From Haloarchaeobius amylolyticus (lineage in GTDB: Archaea > Halobacteriota > Halobacteria > Halobacteriales > Natrialbaceae): DNA of 64,000 nt. The position numbers and the translations under genes were made by a program. The stretch spans positions 992,001 through 1,056,000 of the forward strand of contig NZ_JANHDH010000002.1 of assembly GCF_026616195.1 (NCBI RefSeq), given 5' to 3'. Below, piece after piece: positions 18,513-26,533 of the stretch. The notes beneath the pieces are model-generated. The model made no database searches, was not told where the DNA came from, and saw only the letters and a list, made by a program, of their open reading frames with translations. How positions within the stretch are numbered: the first letter of the stretch is position 1; every line of letters starts with the position of its first letter.

Positions 18513-19865
18513 ATGGTAGCTGTTGACGTGGCACGAAATAGCCAACACTCCCGGCGCGACCTGCTGAAGGCGACGACCGCGACCGGCATCGGGGCGGCGT
18601 TCGCCGGCTGTACCGGGAGCCTGACCAGCGGTGGAGGACAGGAACAGATCGGGAACTTCCCGATCGACGGGGACACGGCGACCTACGGGTTCAACGTTCC
18701 ACTGTCGGGACCGTACGGTTCCGAGGGGAAGGACGAGCTGCGAGCATACAAGCTCGCCGTCAAGCACCTCAACAACGGGGGTGGCTGGGTGGACACCCAG
18801 TTCGACGACCTGAGCGGTGACGGGGTCGCCGGGAAGCAGATAGACTGGGTGAAGGCGGACACGGCCACGGACAAGAAGAAGGCCCGCGAGAACGCCCGCC
18901 AGCTCATCGAGCGCGACAACGCCATCATGATCTCCGGCGGGTCGTCCTCGTCGGTGGCGATCAACGTCCAGGACGAGTGCCAGAAGCAGAAGGTGGTGTT
19001 CATGGCGTGTCTGACCCACTCGAACGACACGACCGGGGCCGACTGTGTCCGGTACGGCTTCCGTGAGATGTTCGACGCCTACCACACGGCGGCGGCGCTC
19101 GCACCCGTCCTGAAGAGCGAGTACGGCACGGGCAAGAAGTTCTACCAGCTGTACGCCGACTACACCTGGGGGGCGTCCGTCGAGCAGTCGATGCGCCAGT
19201 TCATGACCGAGCAGGCGAACTGGAGCCAGGTCGACTCCGTCGCGACCCCGCTGGGGACGAAGAACTACTCCTCGTACCTCTCGGACGTATCGAACTCCGA
19301 CGCCGACGTCCTGATGCTCGACCACTACGGGCTGGACCTGGCGAAGTCGCTGACGCAGGCGACCGAGGCCGGCATGAAGGAGGACCTGACCATCGTGGTG
19401 CCCCTGTACAACCGGCCGATGGCGAAGGCCGCGGGCTCGGCCATCTCCGGCGTGTTCGGGACCGTCGCCTGGGACTCCGCCATCGACAACGAGCCGTCGA
19501 ACCAGTTCACGCAGGCGTTCAAGAACGAGTACAACGGGCGCATCCCGTCCGGGCCGGCACAGCTCGCGTACGCGCAGACGCTGCAGTACTCCGCGGCGGT
19601 CGAGCGCGCCGGCTCGTTCAACCCGGAGAAGGTCATCAAGGAACTCGAGGACCACCAGTACAACAACATCGGGATGGGGTCGGAGACGATGCGCAAGTGC
19701 GACCACCAGGCCCAGCGGGCGGTACCGGTCGTCAGGGGGCTCCCCGAGGACCAGATCTCGAAGGCGAACTACTACGAGATCGTCGAACTCACGCCCGCGG
19801 ACAAGGTCACGTACGGCTGCAACGAGGGTCCCGCAGGGAAGTGCGACCTCGGGCCGTACAAGTGA
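18513..19865 (+). CDS. livJ: LIV-type ABC transporter substrate-binding lipoprotein
   Basis: This is an extracytoplasmic solute receptor of the branched-chain amino acid/amide family, 450 residues from the ATG at 18513. An N-terminal Tat motif SRRDLLK and lipobox AFAGC (Cys33) mark it as a Tat-exported lipoprotein. The rest has the periplasmic-binding fold; GVFGTVAWDS and MRKCDHQAQRAV are family-like segments. Promoter spacing favours the GTG at 18528, which would remove five residues and still keep the Tat signal. It heads an operon with two permeases and two ATPases. Family members bind amino acids, urea, amides or carboxylates. CoA ligases on both sides hint at a carboxylate, which is inference only. 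Confidence 0.88.
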   Translation: MVAVDVARNSQHSRRDLLKATTATGIGAAFAGCTGSLTSGGGQEQIGNFPIDGDTATYGFNVPLSGPYGSEGKDELRAYKLAVKHLNNGGGWVDTQFDDLSGDGVAGKQIDWVKADTATDKKKARENARQLIERDNAIMISGGSSSSVAINVQDECQKQKVVFMACLTHSNDTTGADCVRYGFREMFDAYHTAAALAPVLKSEYGTGKKFYQLYADYTWGASVEQSMRQFMTEQANWSQVDSVATPLGTKNYSSYLSDVSNSDADVLMLDHYGLDLAKSLTQATEAGMKEDLTIVVPLYNRPMAKAAGSAISGVFGTVAWDSAIDNEPSNQFTQAFKNEYNGRIPSGPAQLAYAQTLQYSAAVERAGSFNPEKVIKELEDHQYNNIGMGSETMRKCDHQAQRAVPVVRGLPEDQISKANYYEIVELTPADKVTYGCNEGPAGKCDLGPYK

Positions 19866-19935
19866 GGACACAGCCGCGTAGCCGTCGAACTTCACAGAAA
19901 TTGTATATGAATTTACACGAAAACAAGGGTCGCAC

Positions 19936-20880
19936 ATGAGTCTCGCTACCACCGTCGTCTCGATACTACTGAACGGGCTCCAGCAGGGGTCGATATACGT
20001 CCTGCTGGCGGTCGGGCTGTCGATCATCCTCGGAACGCTCGAGTTCGTCAACTTCGCCCACGGGGCGCTGTACATCGTCGGCGCGTACTTCGGCCTCTAC
20101 GTGGCCGGGACGCTCACGCTCTCGGAGGGGTACCTCTCGAGCTGGGGATTCAGTTCGCTCGGGCTGGAGGCCGGGTTCCTCCTCGCGCTGGTCGCCGTCA
20201 TCGTGGTCGTCTTCCTCCTCGGACTGCTCATGGAGCGGTTCGTGACACGGGCGTTCTACGACAGGCCGGATACAGACCAGATACTCGTGACGTTCGGGCT
20301 GGCGATCGTCGTCCAGGAGTCGCTCCGGCTGCTGTTCGGCTCCAGCAGCCAGAGCTTCGCCCAGCCCATCCAGGGGTCGGTGCCCATCGAGGGCGTCGCG
20401 ACCACGTGGTGGCGCATCGCCGTCATCGGCATCACCGCCGTCCTCGTCCTCGGGGTGTACCTGCTCATCGAGTACACCGACTTCGGCCTCGTGGTCCGGG
20501 CCGGGACCGAGGACGCCGAGATGGTCAGACTGCTCGGCATCCGCATCACCCGCCCGTACGTCGTCGTCTTCGGCATCGGGGCGGCCCTGGCCGGCGTCGC
20601 CGGCGTGGTCGGCGGGCCGCTGAACCCCATCAACCCGACCGCGGGGACCGACATCCTGGTGCCCGCGTTCGTCACCGTCGTCATCGGTGGGGTCGGGAGC
20701 ATCAGGGGCGCGGTCCTCGGCGGCGTCACACTGGGACTGATACAGTCGTTCTTCATCCAGACGTCCATCGGGACGTACAACCTGGCGCCGTGGGCGCAGG
20801 TGGCCATCTACGCGATGGCCGCGGTCATCCTGCTCTGGCGGCCACAGGGCATCATGGGTGAGGAGGTGAGTACCGCATGA
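19936..20880 (+). CDS. livH: LIV-type ABC transporter permease (LivH-like)
   Basis: This is a membrane subunit of the importer, 314 residues with about eight helices. It begins with the typical LLNGLQQGSIYVLLAVGLSI and contains the conserved EFVNFAHGALYIVGAY segment. The ATPase-coupling loop is around GIRITRPYVVVFG, followed by GGVGSIRGAVLGG near the C-terminus. A short AT-rich stretch (GTATATGAATTTACAC) precedes the gene by about 30 nt and might be a secondary promoter. The end overlaps the next permease in ATGA, so the operon continues. Confidence 0.9.
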   Translation: MSLATTVVSILLNGLQQGSIYVLLAVGLSIILGTLEFVNFAHGALYIVGAYFGLYVAGTLTLSEGYLSSWGFSSLGLEAGFLLALVAVIVVVFLLGLLMERFVTRAFYDRPDTDQILVTFGLAIVVQESLRLLFGSSSQSFAQPIQGSVPIEGVATTWWRIAVIGITAVLVLGVYLLIEYTDFGLVVRAGTEDAEMVRLLGIRITRPYVVVFGIGAALAGVAGVVGGPLNPINPTAGTDILVPAFVTVVIGGVGSIRGAVLGGVTLGLIQSFFIQTSIGTYNLAPWAQVAIYAMAAVILLWRPQGIMGEEVSTA

Positions 20881-22016
20881 CCGACGGTCGTGCCGACGGC
20901 GGTCACGGGACCGCGGGCGGGTCCGCCCGCGAGGAGTCCGGCGACGGCCTCCTCGACCACTACGCGACGGTCATCGGCGACGAGGGGACGGTGGTACTCC
21001 TGACCCTGCTCACCGTGTTGCTGTTCCCGTACCTCTTCGCGGGCGCACCGGTCATCAGCGACCTGCTGAGTGGGTACTACGGGCTGACGACGCTCATCCT
21101 CATCTGGGGCATCTTCACCATGGGGTACGACCTGCTGCACGGCTACACCGGCCTGCTCTCGTTCGGCCACGCGGCCTTCTGGGGCACCGGCAGCATCGTC
21201 GCCGGCCTGCTCGTCGAGTACGCGGGCATCGGCTACCCCCTCGTACTGGTCGCGGCCGGCCTGCTCGCGAGCATCGCGGTGGCGTGGATACTCGGGGTCC
21301 TCTCGCTGCGACGCGGGGGGATCTACTTCTCCATCCTCACGCTCGCGTTCGGCCAGATGCTGTACTTCACCATCTTCGGACCACTCGGGCCCATCACGGG
21401 CGGCGAGGACGGCCTCCTGCTCGAGATCGGCGGGCTCGTCGGCGTCATCCCCCTGTCGGCGGGCGTGCCCATCCTGACCCCGCTCGGACTGGTCGGCAGC
21501 TGGCTCTACCTCCTGGTGGCCATCTTCACCGTCATCTCCGTGGCGGTCGCCTACCGCATCCTCAGGTCGCCCTACGGGCTGGTGTTCAAGGCCATCCGCG
21601 AGAACGAACAGCGCGCCGAGTTCGTCGGCCTGAACGTGTGGCGGTACAAGCTCGTCGCGTTCGTCATCTCGGGCGCGTTCGCCGGCGTCGCCGGCGCACT
21701 GTTCACGGTGTACAACGGGTCGACCTCCGCCGAGACGTTCTACTGGCTGGTCAGCGGCGAGGTCGTCATCATGAGCATCCTCGGGGGCGTCGGCACGCTG
21801 TTCGGCGCCTTCCTCGGAGCCGGCGTGTACCTCTACATGTCGAACGTGCTGAGTTCGACCGTCGGGGACAGCTGGCACCTCATGCTCGGGCTCCTGTTCG
21901 TGCTCGTGGTCTGGCTCGTCCCGCGCGGCCTCTGGGGCGGCGTCCAGGACCTGAAGGCCCGGCTCACGGGCGAAGAACGCGACAGGCAGGCCCGTGCCGA
22001 CGGGGGTGAGTCCTGA
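20877..22016 (+). CDS. livM: LIV-type ABC transporter permease (LivM-like)
   Basis: This is the second membrane subunit, 379 residues with about nine helices. Family landmarks are YTGLLSFGHAAFWGTGS, RGGIYFSILTLAFGQM, the coupling segment FKAIRENEQRAEFVGLNV and GGVGTLFGAFLGAG. The N-terminus has about 40 hydrophilic residues rich in Asp and Gly before the first helix, and the C-terminus ends in a charged cytoplasmic tail. The gene overlaps livH by four bases and livG by one base, indicating a tightly coupled operon. Confidence 0.9.
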   Translation: MTDGRADGGHGTAGGSAREESGDGLLDHYATVIGDEGTVVLLTLLTVLLFPYLFAGAPVISDLLSGYYGLTTLILIWGIFTMGYDLLHGYTGLLSFGHAAFWGTGSIVAGLLVEYAGIGYPLVLVAAGLLASIAVAWILGVLSLRRGGIYFSILTLAFGQMLYFTIFGPLGPITGGEDGLLLEIGGLVGVIPLSAGVPILTPLGLVGSWLYLLVAIFTVISVAVAYRILRSPYGLVFKAIRENEQRAEFVGLNVWRYKLVAFVISGAFAGVAGALFTVYNGSTSAETFYWLVSGEVVIMSILGGVGTLFGAFLGAGVYLYMSNVLSSTVGDSWHLMLGLLFVLVVWLVPRGLWGGVQDLKARLTGEERDRQARADGGES

Positions 22017-22771
22017 TGGCGCTGCTCGAGACGGACAACCTCGTCAAGCGCTTCGGCGGGGTCACCGCGACCGACGACGTCTCCATCGACATCCACGAGG
22101 ACGAACGCGTCAGCCTCATCGGACCGAACGGGGCCGGGAAGTCGACGCTCATCAACCTGATGACCCGCCGGCTGGAGCCGACCGAGGGCGACATCCGGTT
22201 CAAGGGCGAGTCCATCGTCGGCCTCGACCCCCACGAGGTCGTCCAGCGCGGCGTGAGCAAGTCGTTCCAGACGGCCTCCATCTTCCCGGACCTCACGGTC
22301 GAGGAGAACGCCCGCATCGCCGCCCTCGGCGCGGAACACGGCTCGTTCCGGTACAACTTCTTCCGTCGGCTCGACGGCTACGCCGAGGTCGAGGGCGTGG
22401 CCAGAGACACGCTCCAGTCGGTCGGCCTCTGGGACCAGCACGACCAGCGGGCCGCCGACCTGCCCTACGGCGACAAGCGGCGCCTGGAGATCGGCATCGC
22501 CCTCGCGGCCGACCCCGACCTGTTGCTCATGGACGAGCCGACGGCGGGGATGTCGCCCGAGGAGACCGAAGCGACGGTCGACCTCATCGAGCGCGTCAAG
22601 GAGGAGCGGGGCCTGACGTTCCTGCTCGTCGAGCACGACATGGAGATCATCTTCGAGGTCTCCGACCGCATCATCGTGCTCAACCGCGGGCAGGTCATCG
22701 CGGAGGGGCCACCGGACGCCATCAGAAAGAACGAGGCGGTCCAGCAGGCCTACCTCGGAGGTGCCGAGTGA
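22016..22771 (+). CDS. livG: LIV-type ABC transporter ATPase (LivG-like)
   Basis: This ATP-hydrolysing subunit is 251 residues. Walker A is GPNGAGKST, and Walker B reads LLLMDEPTAGMSPEE, followed by the H-loop His in VEHDMEII. The signature motif is LPYGDKRRLEIG, where LSYGxQR is usual in LivG proteins, so the Gln is changed. The start ATG overlaps the livM stop (TGATG) with GGGGGTGA as ribosome site. It pairs with the next gene to energise the importer at the cytoplasmic face. Confidence 0.9.
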   Translation: MALLETDNLVKRFGGVTATDDVSIDIHEDERVSLIGPNGAGKSTLINLMTRRLEPTEGDIRFKGESIVGLDPHEVVQRGVSKSFQTASIFPDLTVEENARIAALGAEHGSFRYNFFRRLDGYAEVEGVARDTLQSVGLWDQHDQRAADLPYGDKRRLEIGIALAADPDLLLMDEPTAGMSPEETEATVDLIERVKEERGLTFLLVEHDMEIIFEVSDRIIVLNRGQVIAEGPPDAIRKNEAVQQAYLGGAE

Positions 22772-23511
22772 TGCTGCTGGAACTGTCCGACGTGAACGCC
22801 CACTACGGGGAGAGCCACATCCTGCGGGACGTGTCGATGTCGGTCTCGGAGGGCGAGATCTGTGCCCTGCTCGGCCGGAACGGCGCGGGGAAGACGACGA
22901 CGCTGCGCTCCATCGCGGGCACCGAACCCCCCGCGGTCCGGTCCGGCACCGTCCAGTTCGACGGCGCCGACATCACCGCACAGAACCCGGAGGACGTGGC
23001 GGCACGCGGTATCTCGTTCGTCCCCGAGGAGCGACGCGTGTTCACCGAGTTGACCGTCGCCGAGAACCTCCGGCTCCCGGAGGTCGCCCGTAACCCCTCG
23101 AACCGCTGGGGGCGGTCGGCCGCGACGACCGACACCGGGCTGTCGCTGGAGGCGGTGTTCGAGTACTTCCCCCGGCTGGAGGAACGCCAGCAACAGGCCG
23201 GTGGGACCCTCTCCGGTGGCGAACAGCAGATGCTCGCCATCGCGCGGGCGCTCAGGCAGCCGACGGAACTGCTGTTGCTCGACGAACCCTACGAGGGGCT
23301 GGCGCCACAGATCATCGAATCGGTCGAGGCCGCCATCGAGCGCATCAGGGCCGACGGCCAGACGATACTGCTGGTCGAACAGAACGCCCGGGCGGCGATG
23401 AACATCGCTGACCGCTGTTACGTCATCGACCAGGGCGAGATCGTCTTCGAGGGCGAATCGGACACGCTGGCCGCCGACGAGGAGACGCGCCAGCGCTACC
23501 TCGGCGTCTGA
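22771..23511 (+). CDS. livF: LIV-type ABC transporter ATPase (LivF-like)
   Basis: This is the second ATPase, 246 residues. Motifs are Walker A GRNGAGKTT, signature LSGGEQQMLAIARAL, Walker B LLLLDEPYEGLAP and the switch region LLVEQNARAA, where Gln replaces the usual H-loop His-Asp as in other LivF proteins. The ATG at 22771 overlaps the livG stop by one base and has GGAGGTG at 22757-22763. An insertion of about 15 residues rich in Trp, Ser and Thr follows LPEVARNPSNRWGR. It is the last gene of the importer operon. Confidence 0.9.
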   Translation: MLLELSDVNAHYGESHILRDVSMSVSEGEICALLGRNGAGKTTTLRSIAGTEPPAVRSGTVQFDGADITAQNPEDVAARGISFVPEERRVFTELTVAENLRLPEVARNPSNRWGRSAATTDTGLSLEAVFEYFPRLEERQQQAGGTLSGGEQQMLAIARALRQPTELLLLDEPYEGLAPQIIESVEAAIERIRADGQTILLVEQNARAAMNIADRCYVIDQGEIVFEGESDTLAADEETRQRYLGV

Positions 23512-23658
23512 GCCGGGGCGCTCCTTCTTCGACGCGTTCCGGACGCGTCACTCGAGTCTCTCGTCGACGGTCGCGTCGTCTTCGAAGACTGACCGAAAAC
23601 CGACCGAAAGCGTCGGGGGCGGGGGAATTTTTATCCCCGTGATGGGAGAAGGAGTACC

Positions 23659-25650
23659 ATGGCCGACGACAGCGATGCACCCGAGGTCGAACTGGAGGCA
23701 CGGCTGGCCGAACAGGATTCGTTCGAACCACCGGCCGCGTTCGTCGAGCAGGCGAACGTCTCGGACCCGGGGATCTACGACGAGTTCGAGGAGAACTGGC
23801 CCGAGTGCTGGGAGCGGGCGGCCGACCTCCTCGACTGGGAGCAGGAGTACACCGAGCTACTCGACGACAGCGACGCGCCCTTCTACGAGTGGTTCGGCGA
23901 CGGCACGCTCAACGCCTCGTACAACTGCATCGACCGCCACATCGAGAACGGGCGGAAGAACCAGGCCGCCATCCGGTGGGAGGGCGAGCCGGGCGACACC
24001 CGGACCTACACCTACCAGGACCTCTACCGCGAGGTGAACGCCTTCGCGGCCGGCCTGCGCGAGCTGGGCGTCGGCGAGGACGACGTCGTCACACTCTACA
24101 TGCCGATGATTCCGGAGCTGCCCATCGCCATGCTGGCGTGTGCCCGCATCGGCGCGCCGCACTCGGTCGTCTTCGCGGGCTTCTCCGCGGACGCGCTCGC
24201 GACCCGCATGAACGCGGCCGACTCGGAGTACCTCGTCACCTGCGACGGCTACTACCGCCGCGGCGACGCGCTCAACCACAAGGAGAAGGCCGACCGCGGG
24301 CTGCGGGGTGTCGACCACGACGTCGAGACCGTCGTCGTGGATCGCCTCGGCGACGACCTGAAGCACTTCCTCGGCACGCACCACCACGACTACGACGAGC
24401 TGGTCGACGCCCACGAGGGCGAGGAGGTCGAGCCGGTCGAGCGCAGCGCCGAGGACATGCTCTTTCTCATGTACACCTCGGGCACCACCGGCCAGCCCAA
24501 GGGCGTCAAGCACACGACGGGTGGCTACCTCGCCTACGCGGCCTGGACCAGTCACGCCGTCCTGGACGTGAAACCGGAGGACACGTACTGGTGTGCCGCG
24601 GACATCGGCTGGATCACCGGCCACAGCTACATCGTCTACGGCCCACTCGCGCTCGGGACGACCACGATGATGTACGAGGGGACGCCGGACTACCCCGACC
24701 GCGACCGGCTCTGGGAGCTGGTCGAGAAGTACCGCGTCGACCAGTTCTACACCGCGCCGACGGCCATCCGGGCGTTCATGAAGTGGGGCGCGGAGTACCC
24801 CGACCGACACGACCTCTCCAGCCTGCGTCTCCTCGGGACCGTCGGCGAACCCATCAACCCGCGGGCGTGGAAGTGGTACTACAAGCACATCGGCGACGAG
24901 TCCTGCCCCGTCGTGGACACGTGGTGGCAGACCGAGACCGGCGGGATGATGATAACCACCCTCCCCGGCGTCGGGGAGATGAAACCCGGCTCGGCGGGCC
25001 CGCCACTCCCCGGCGTCTCGGCCGACGTGGTCGACGCGGGCGGTGACCCGGTCGGAGCCGGCGAAGCGGGCTATCTCGTGGTGAACAAACCGTGGCCGGG
25101 GATGCTCCGCACCCTCTACCAGAACGACGACCGCTTCATCGACGAGTACTGGCGAGAGTACTCCGACCCCGACGCGGACGAGTGGGTGTACTTCCCGGAG
25201 GACGGCGCGAAGATCGACGAGGACGGCTACATCACGGTGCTGGGCCGCGTCGACGACGTCATCAACGTCTCCGGCCACCGCCTCGGCACGATGGAGATCG
25301 AGTCCGCCATCGTCGGCGTCCCCGGCGTCGCCGAGGCCGCGGTCGTCGGTGGCCACCACGACGTGAAGGGTGAGGCGGTGTACGCCTACGTCATCACCGA
25401 GGACGGCGTCGAGGGTGACGACGACCTCCGCCAGAAGATCGTCGACGGCGTCGACGAGGCTATCGGCCCCATCGCCAAGCCCGAGCGCGTCGTCTTCACG
25501 CCCGAGCTGCCGAAGACCCGCTCGGGCAAGATAATGCGGCGCTTGCTCGAGGACATCGCGAACGACGCGGAACTGGGCGACACTTCGACGCTCCGGAACC
25601 CCGAGGTCGTCGAGGACATCGCCGCGAAGGTCCGCGAGGACGAGGTCTAG
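23659..25650 (+). CDS. acs: Acetate--CoA ligase (AMP-forming)
   Basis: This enzyme makes acetyl-CoA (or a related short acyl-CoA) from acid, ATP and CoA; it is 663 residues with all canonical motifs: YTSGTTGQPKGVKH, VDTWWQTETGG, GRVDDVINVSGHRLGTMEIE and PKTRSGKIMRR with the acetylation lysine. Of the three copies in the window it is closest to textbook Acs. A TTTTTATCC element at about 23626-23634 lies 25-32 nt before the ATG, and GGAGTACC just before the ATG gives little leader. It follows the importer operon by 147 nt on the same strand. A small zinc-binding gene converges on its end. Confidence 0.93.
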   Translation: MADDSDAPEVELEARLAEQDSFEPPAAFVEQANVSDPGIYDEFEENWPECWERAADLLDWEQEYTELLDDSDAPFYEWFGDGTLNASYNCIDRHIENGRKNQAAIRWEGEPGDTRTYTYQDLYREVNAFAAGLRELGVGEDDVVTLYMPMIPELPIAMLACARIGAPHSVVFAGFSADALATRMNAADSEYLVTCDGYYRRGDALNHKEKADRGLRGVDHDVETVVVDRLGDDLKHFLGTHHHDYDELVDAHEGEEVEPVERSAEDMLFLMYTSGTTGQPKGVKHTTGGYLAYAAWTSHAVLDVKPEDTYWCAADIGWITGHSYIVYGPLALGTTTMMYEGTPDYPDRDRLWELVEKYRVDQFYTAPTAIRAFMKWGAEYPDRHDLSSLRLLGTVGEPINPRAWKWYYKHIGDESCPVVDTWWQTETGGMMITTLPGVGEMKPGSAGPPLPGVSADVVDAGGDPVGAGEAGYLVVNKPWPGMLRTLYQNDDRFIDEYWREYSDPDADEWVYFPEDGAKIDEDGYITVLGRVDDVINVSGHRLGTMEIESAIVGVPGVAEAAVVGGHHDVKGEAVYAYVITEDGVEGDDDLRQKIVDGVDEAIGPIAKPERVVFTPELPKTRSGKIMRRLLEDIANDAELGDTSTLRNPEVVEDIAAKVREDEV

Positions 25651-25651
25651 C

Positions 25652-25894
25652 TCAGCCCTCGAACCACTCGTCGAGACACCGCTCGTTCTGGAAGAACAGC
25701 CGGTCCGTCTCGCCGGTCTCCTCGTCCTCGACCTCGACGAGGACGTGCCTGCTGGCGAGGTCGAGTTCCTCGCCGCAGTGTGCACACGGTTCCGTTCGAT
25801 TCCTGCCCGGTCGCCAGTGGCTGTGGGGTGCGACGCGAACGACGGTCGCGCCGCCGGTCGGCGACGGACGACCGACGTACTCGGAGAGTGCCAT
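25652..25894 (-). CDS. Small zinc-ribbon-like protein
   Basis: This is an 80-residue protein with CAHCGEEL (Cys37, Cys40) and a later Cys73 in NERCLDEWFEG, the pattern of a short treble-clef or ribbon zinc site. The C-terminal part is acidic. The function is unknown; similar small haloarchaeal proteins are uncharacterised. Its stop lies one base from the end of the converging acs. An AT-rich block with ATATCAAAATTTG (25930s) upstream on the minus strand may hold the promoter. Confidence 0.7.
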   Translation of the reverse strand: MALSEYVGRPSPTGGATVVRVAPHSHWRPGRNRTEPCAHCGEELDLASRHVLVEVEDEETGETDRLFFQNERCLDEWFEG

Positions 25895-26002
25895 ACGGCG
25901 AGTTCCGCCCCGCCGCGTATAGAAGTTTACAAATTTTGATATATTGTGCCCACGTCCCGTAACGACCGGTCGATACCCGTCTCGACCGCTATTGAGGACT
26001 CC

Positions 26003-26287
26003 TTACTCAGAGATCTTCTCGTCGTCGTATCGCGAGACGAACGTGACGAGCAACAGCAAGAGACCGAGGCTGATGCCGACCATCGCCATCCCGTAGATGG
26101 CGAAGTTCAGCGGCGTGACGGCGAACTCGAACCCGGCGATGCTCGCGACGTCCACGTCGCGCCCCACGTCGACCGGCAGCAGGACGCCCACCGCGGCGCC
26201 GAAGACGCCCGAGAGCGCGACCACGACGGCGTAGACGGTGAGGACGACCCGGGTCCCGCGGAGTCGTCCGGAGATGAGATTGCTCAC
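26003..26287 (-). CDS. Small membrane protein of the oxidase region
   Basis: This is a 94-residue protein with two long hydrophobic segments (about 12-38 and 57-83) and a charged C-terminus DDEKISE. It sits beside the heme-copper oxidase gene, where haloarchaea often carry small uncharacterised membrane proteins, so a role in oxidase assembly or stability is possible but not shown. A second, shorter frame also reads through here but is Arg-rich and not credible. Confidence 0.65.
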   Translation of the reverse strand: MSNLISGRLRGTRVVLTVYAVVVALSGVFGAAVGVLLPVDVGRDVDVASIAGFEFAVTPLNFAIYGMAMVGISLGLLLLLVTFVSRYDDEKISE

Positions 26288-26346
26288 GTTCGGAGGTTGG
26301 CCCTCGCAACGATTAGCCTTTCCCTCTCGACTCCTAACGCCGCGAT

Positions 26347-26433
26347 ATGAGCGAAAAGGAACTCATCGGCCTCGTCCTCGGTGCTATCGTCCTCCTGATG
26401 TTCGTGACCGGGTTCGTCCTCGTTCTCAGCTAA
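26347..26433 (+). CDS. Predicted 28-residue single-helix membrane peptide
   Basis: An ATG-TAA frame encodes 28 residues: five polar residues (MSEKE), then one continuous hydrophobic helix (LIGLVLGAIVLLMFVTGF...) ending in Leu-Ser. Nearly all codons end in C or G, as in real genes here. It lies between a small membrane protein and the oxidase subunit I, both on the other strand. Very small single-helix subunits are known in ba3-type oxidases (subunit IIa, about 34 residues), so it could be an oxidase accessory subunit; that is inference. Confidence 0.5.
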   Translation: MSEKELIGLVLGAIVLLMFVTGFVLVLS

Positions 26434-26533
26434 CGTTCTCTGGGCGGTTGGGTACCTGCTCTCTTGGAATCGACGGACAGAGAGACGCGTCTCTCGAACC
26501 GGAACGCAGTAGAAGAGAGAGAACGGTCGTTCG

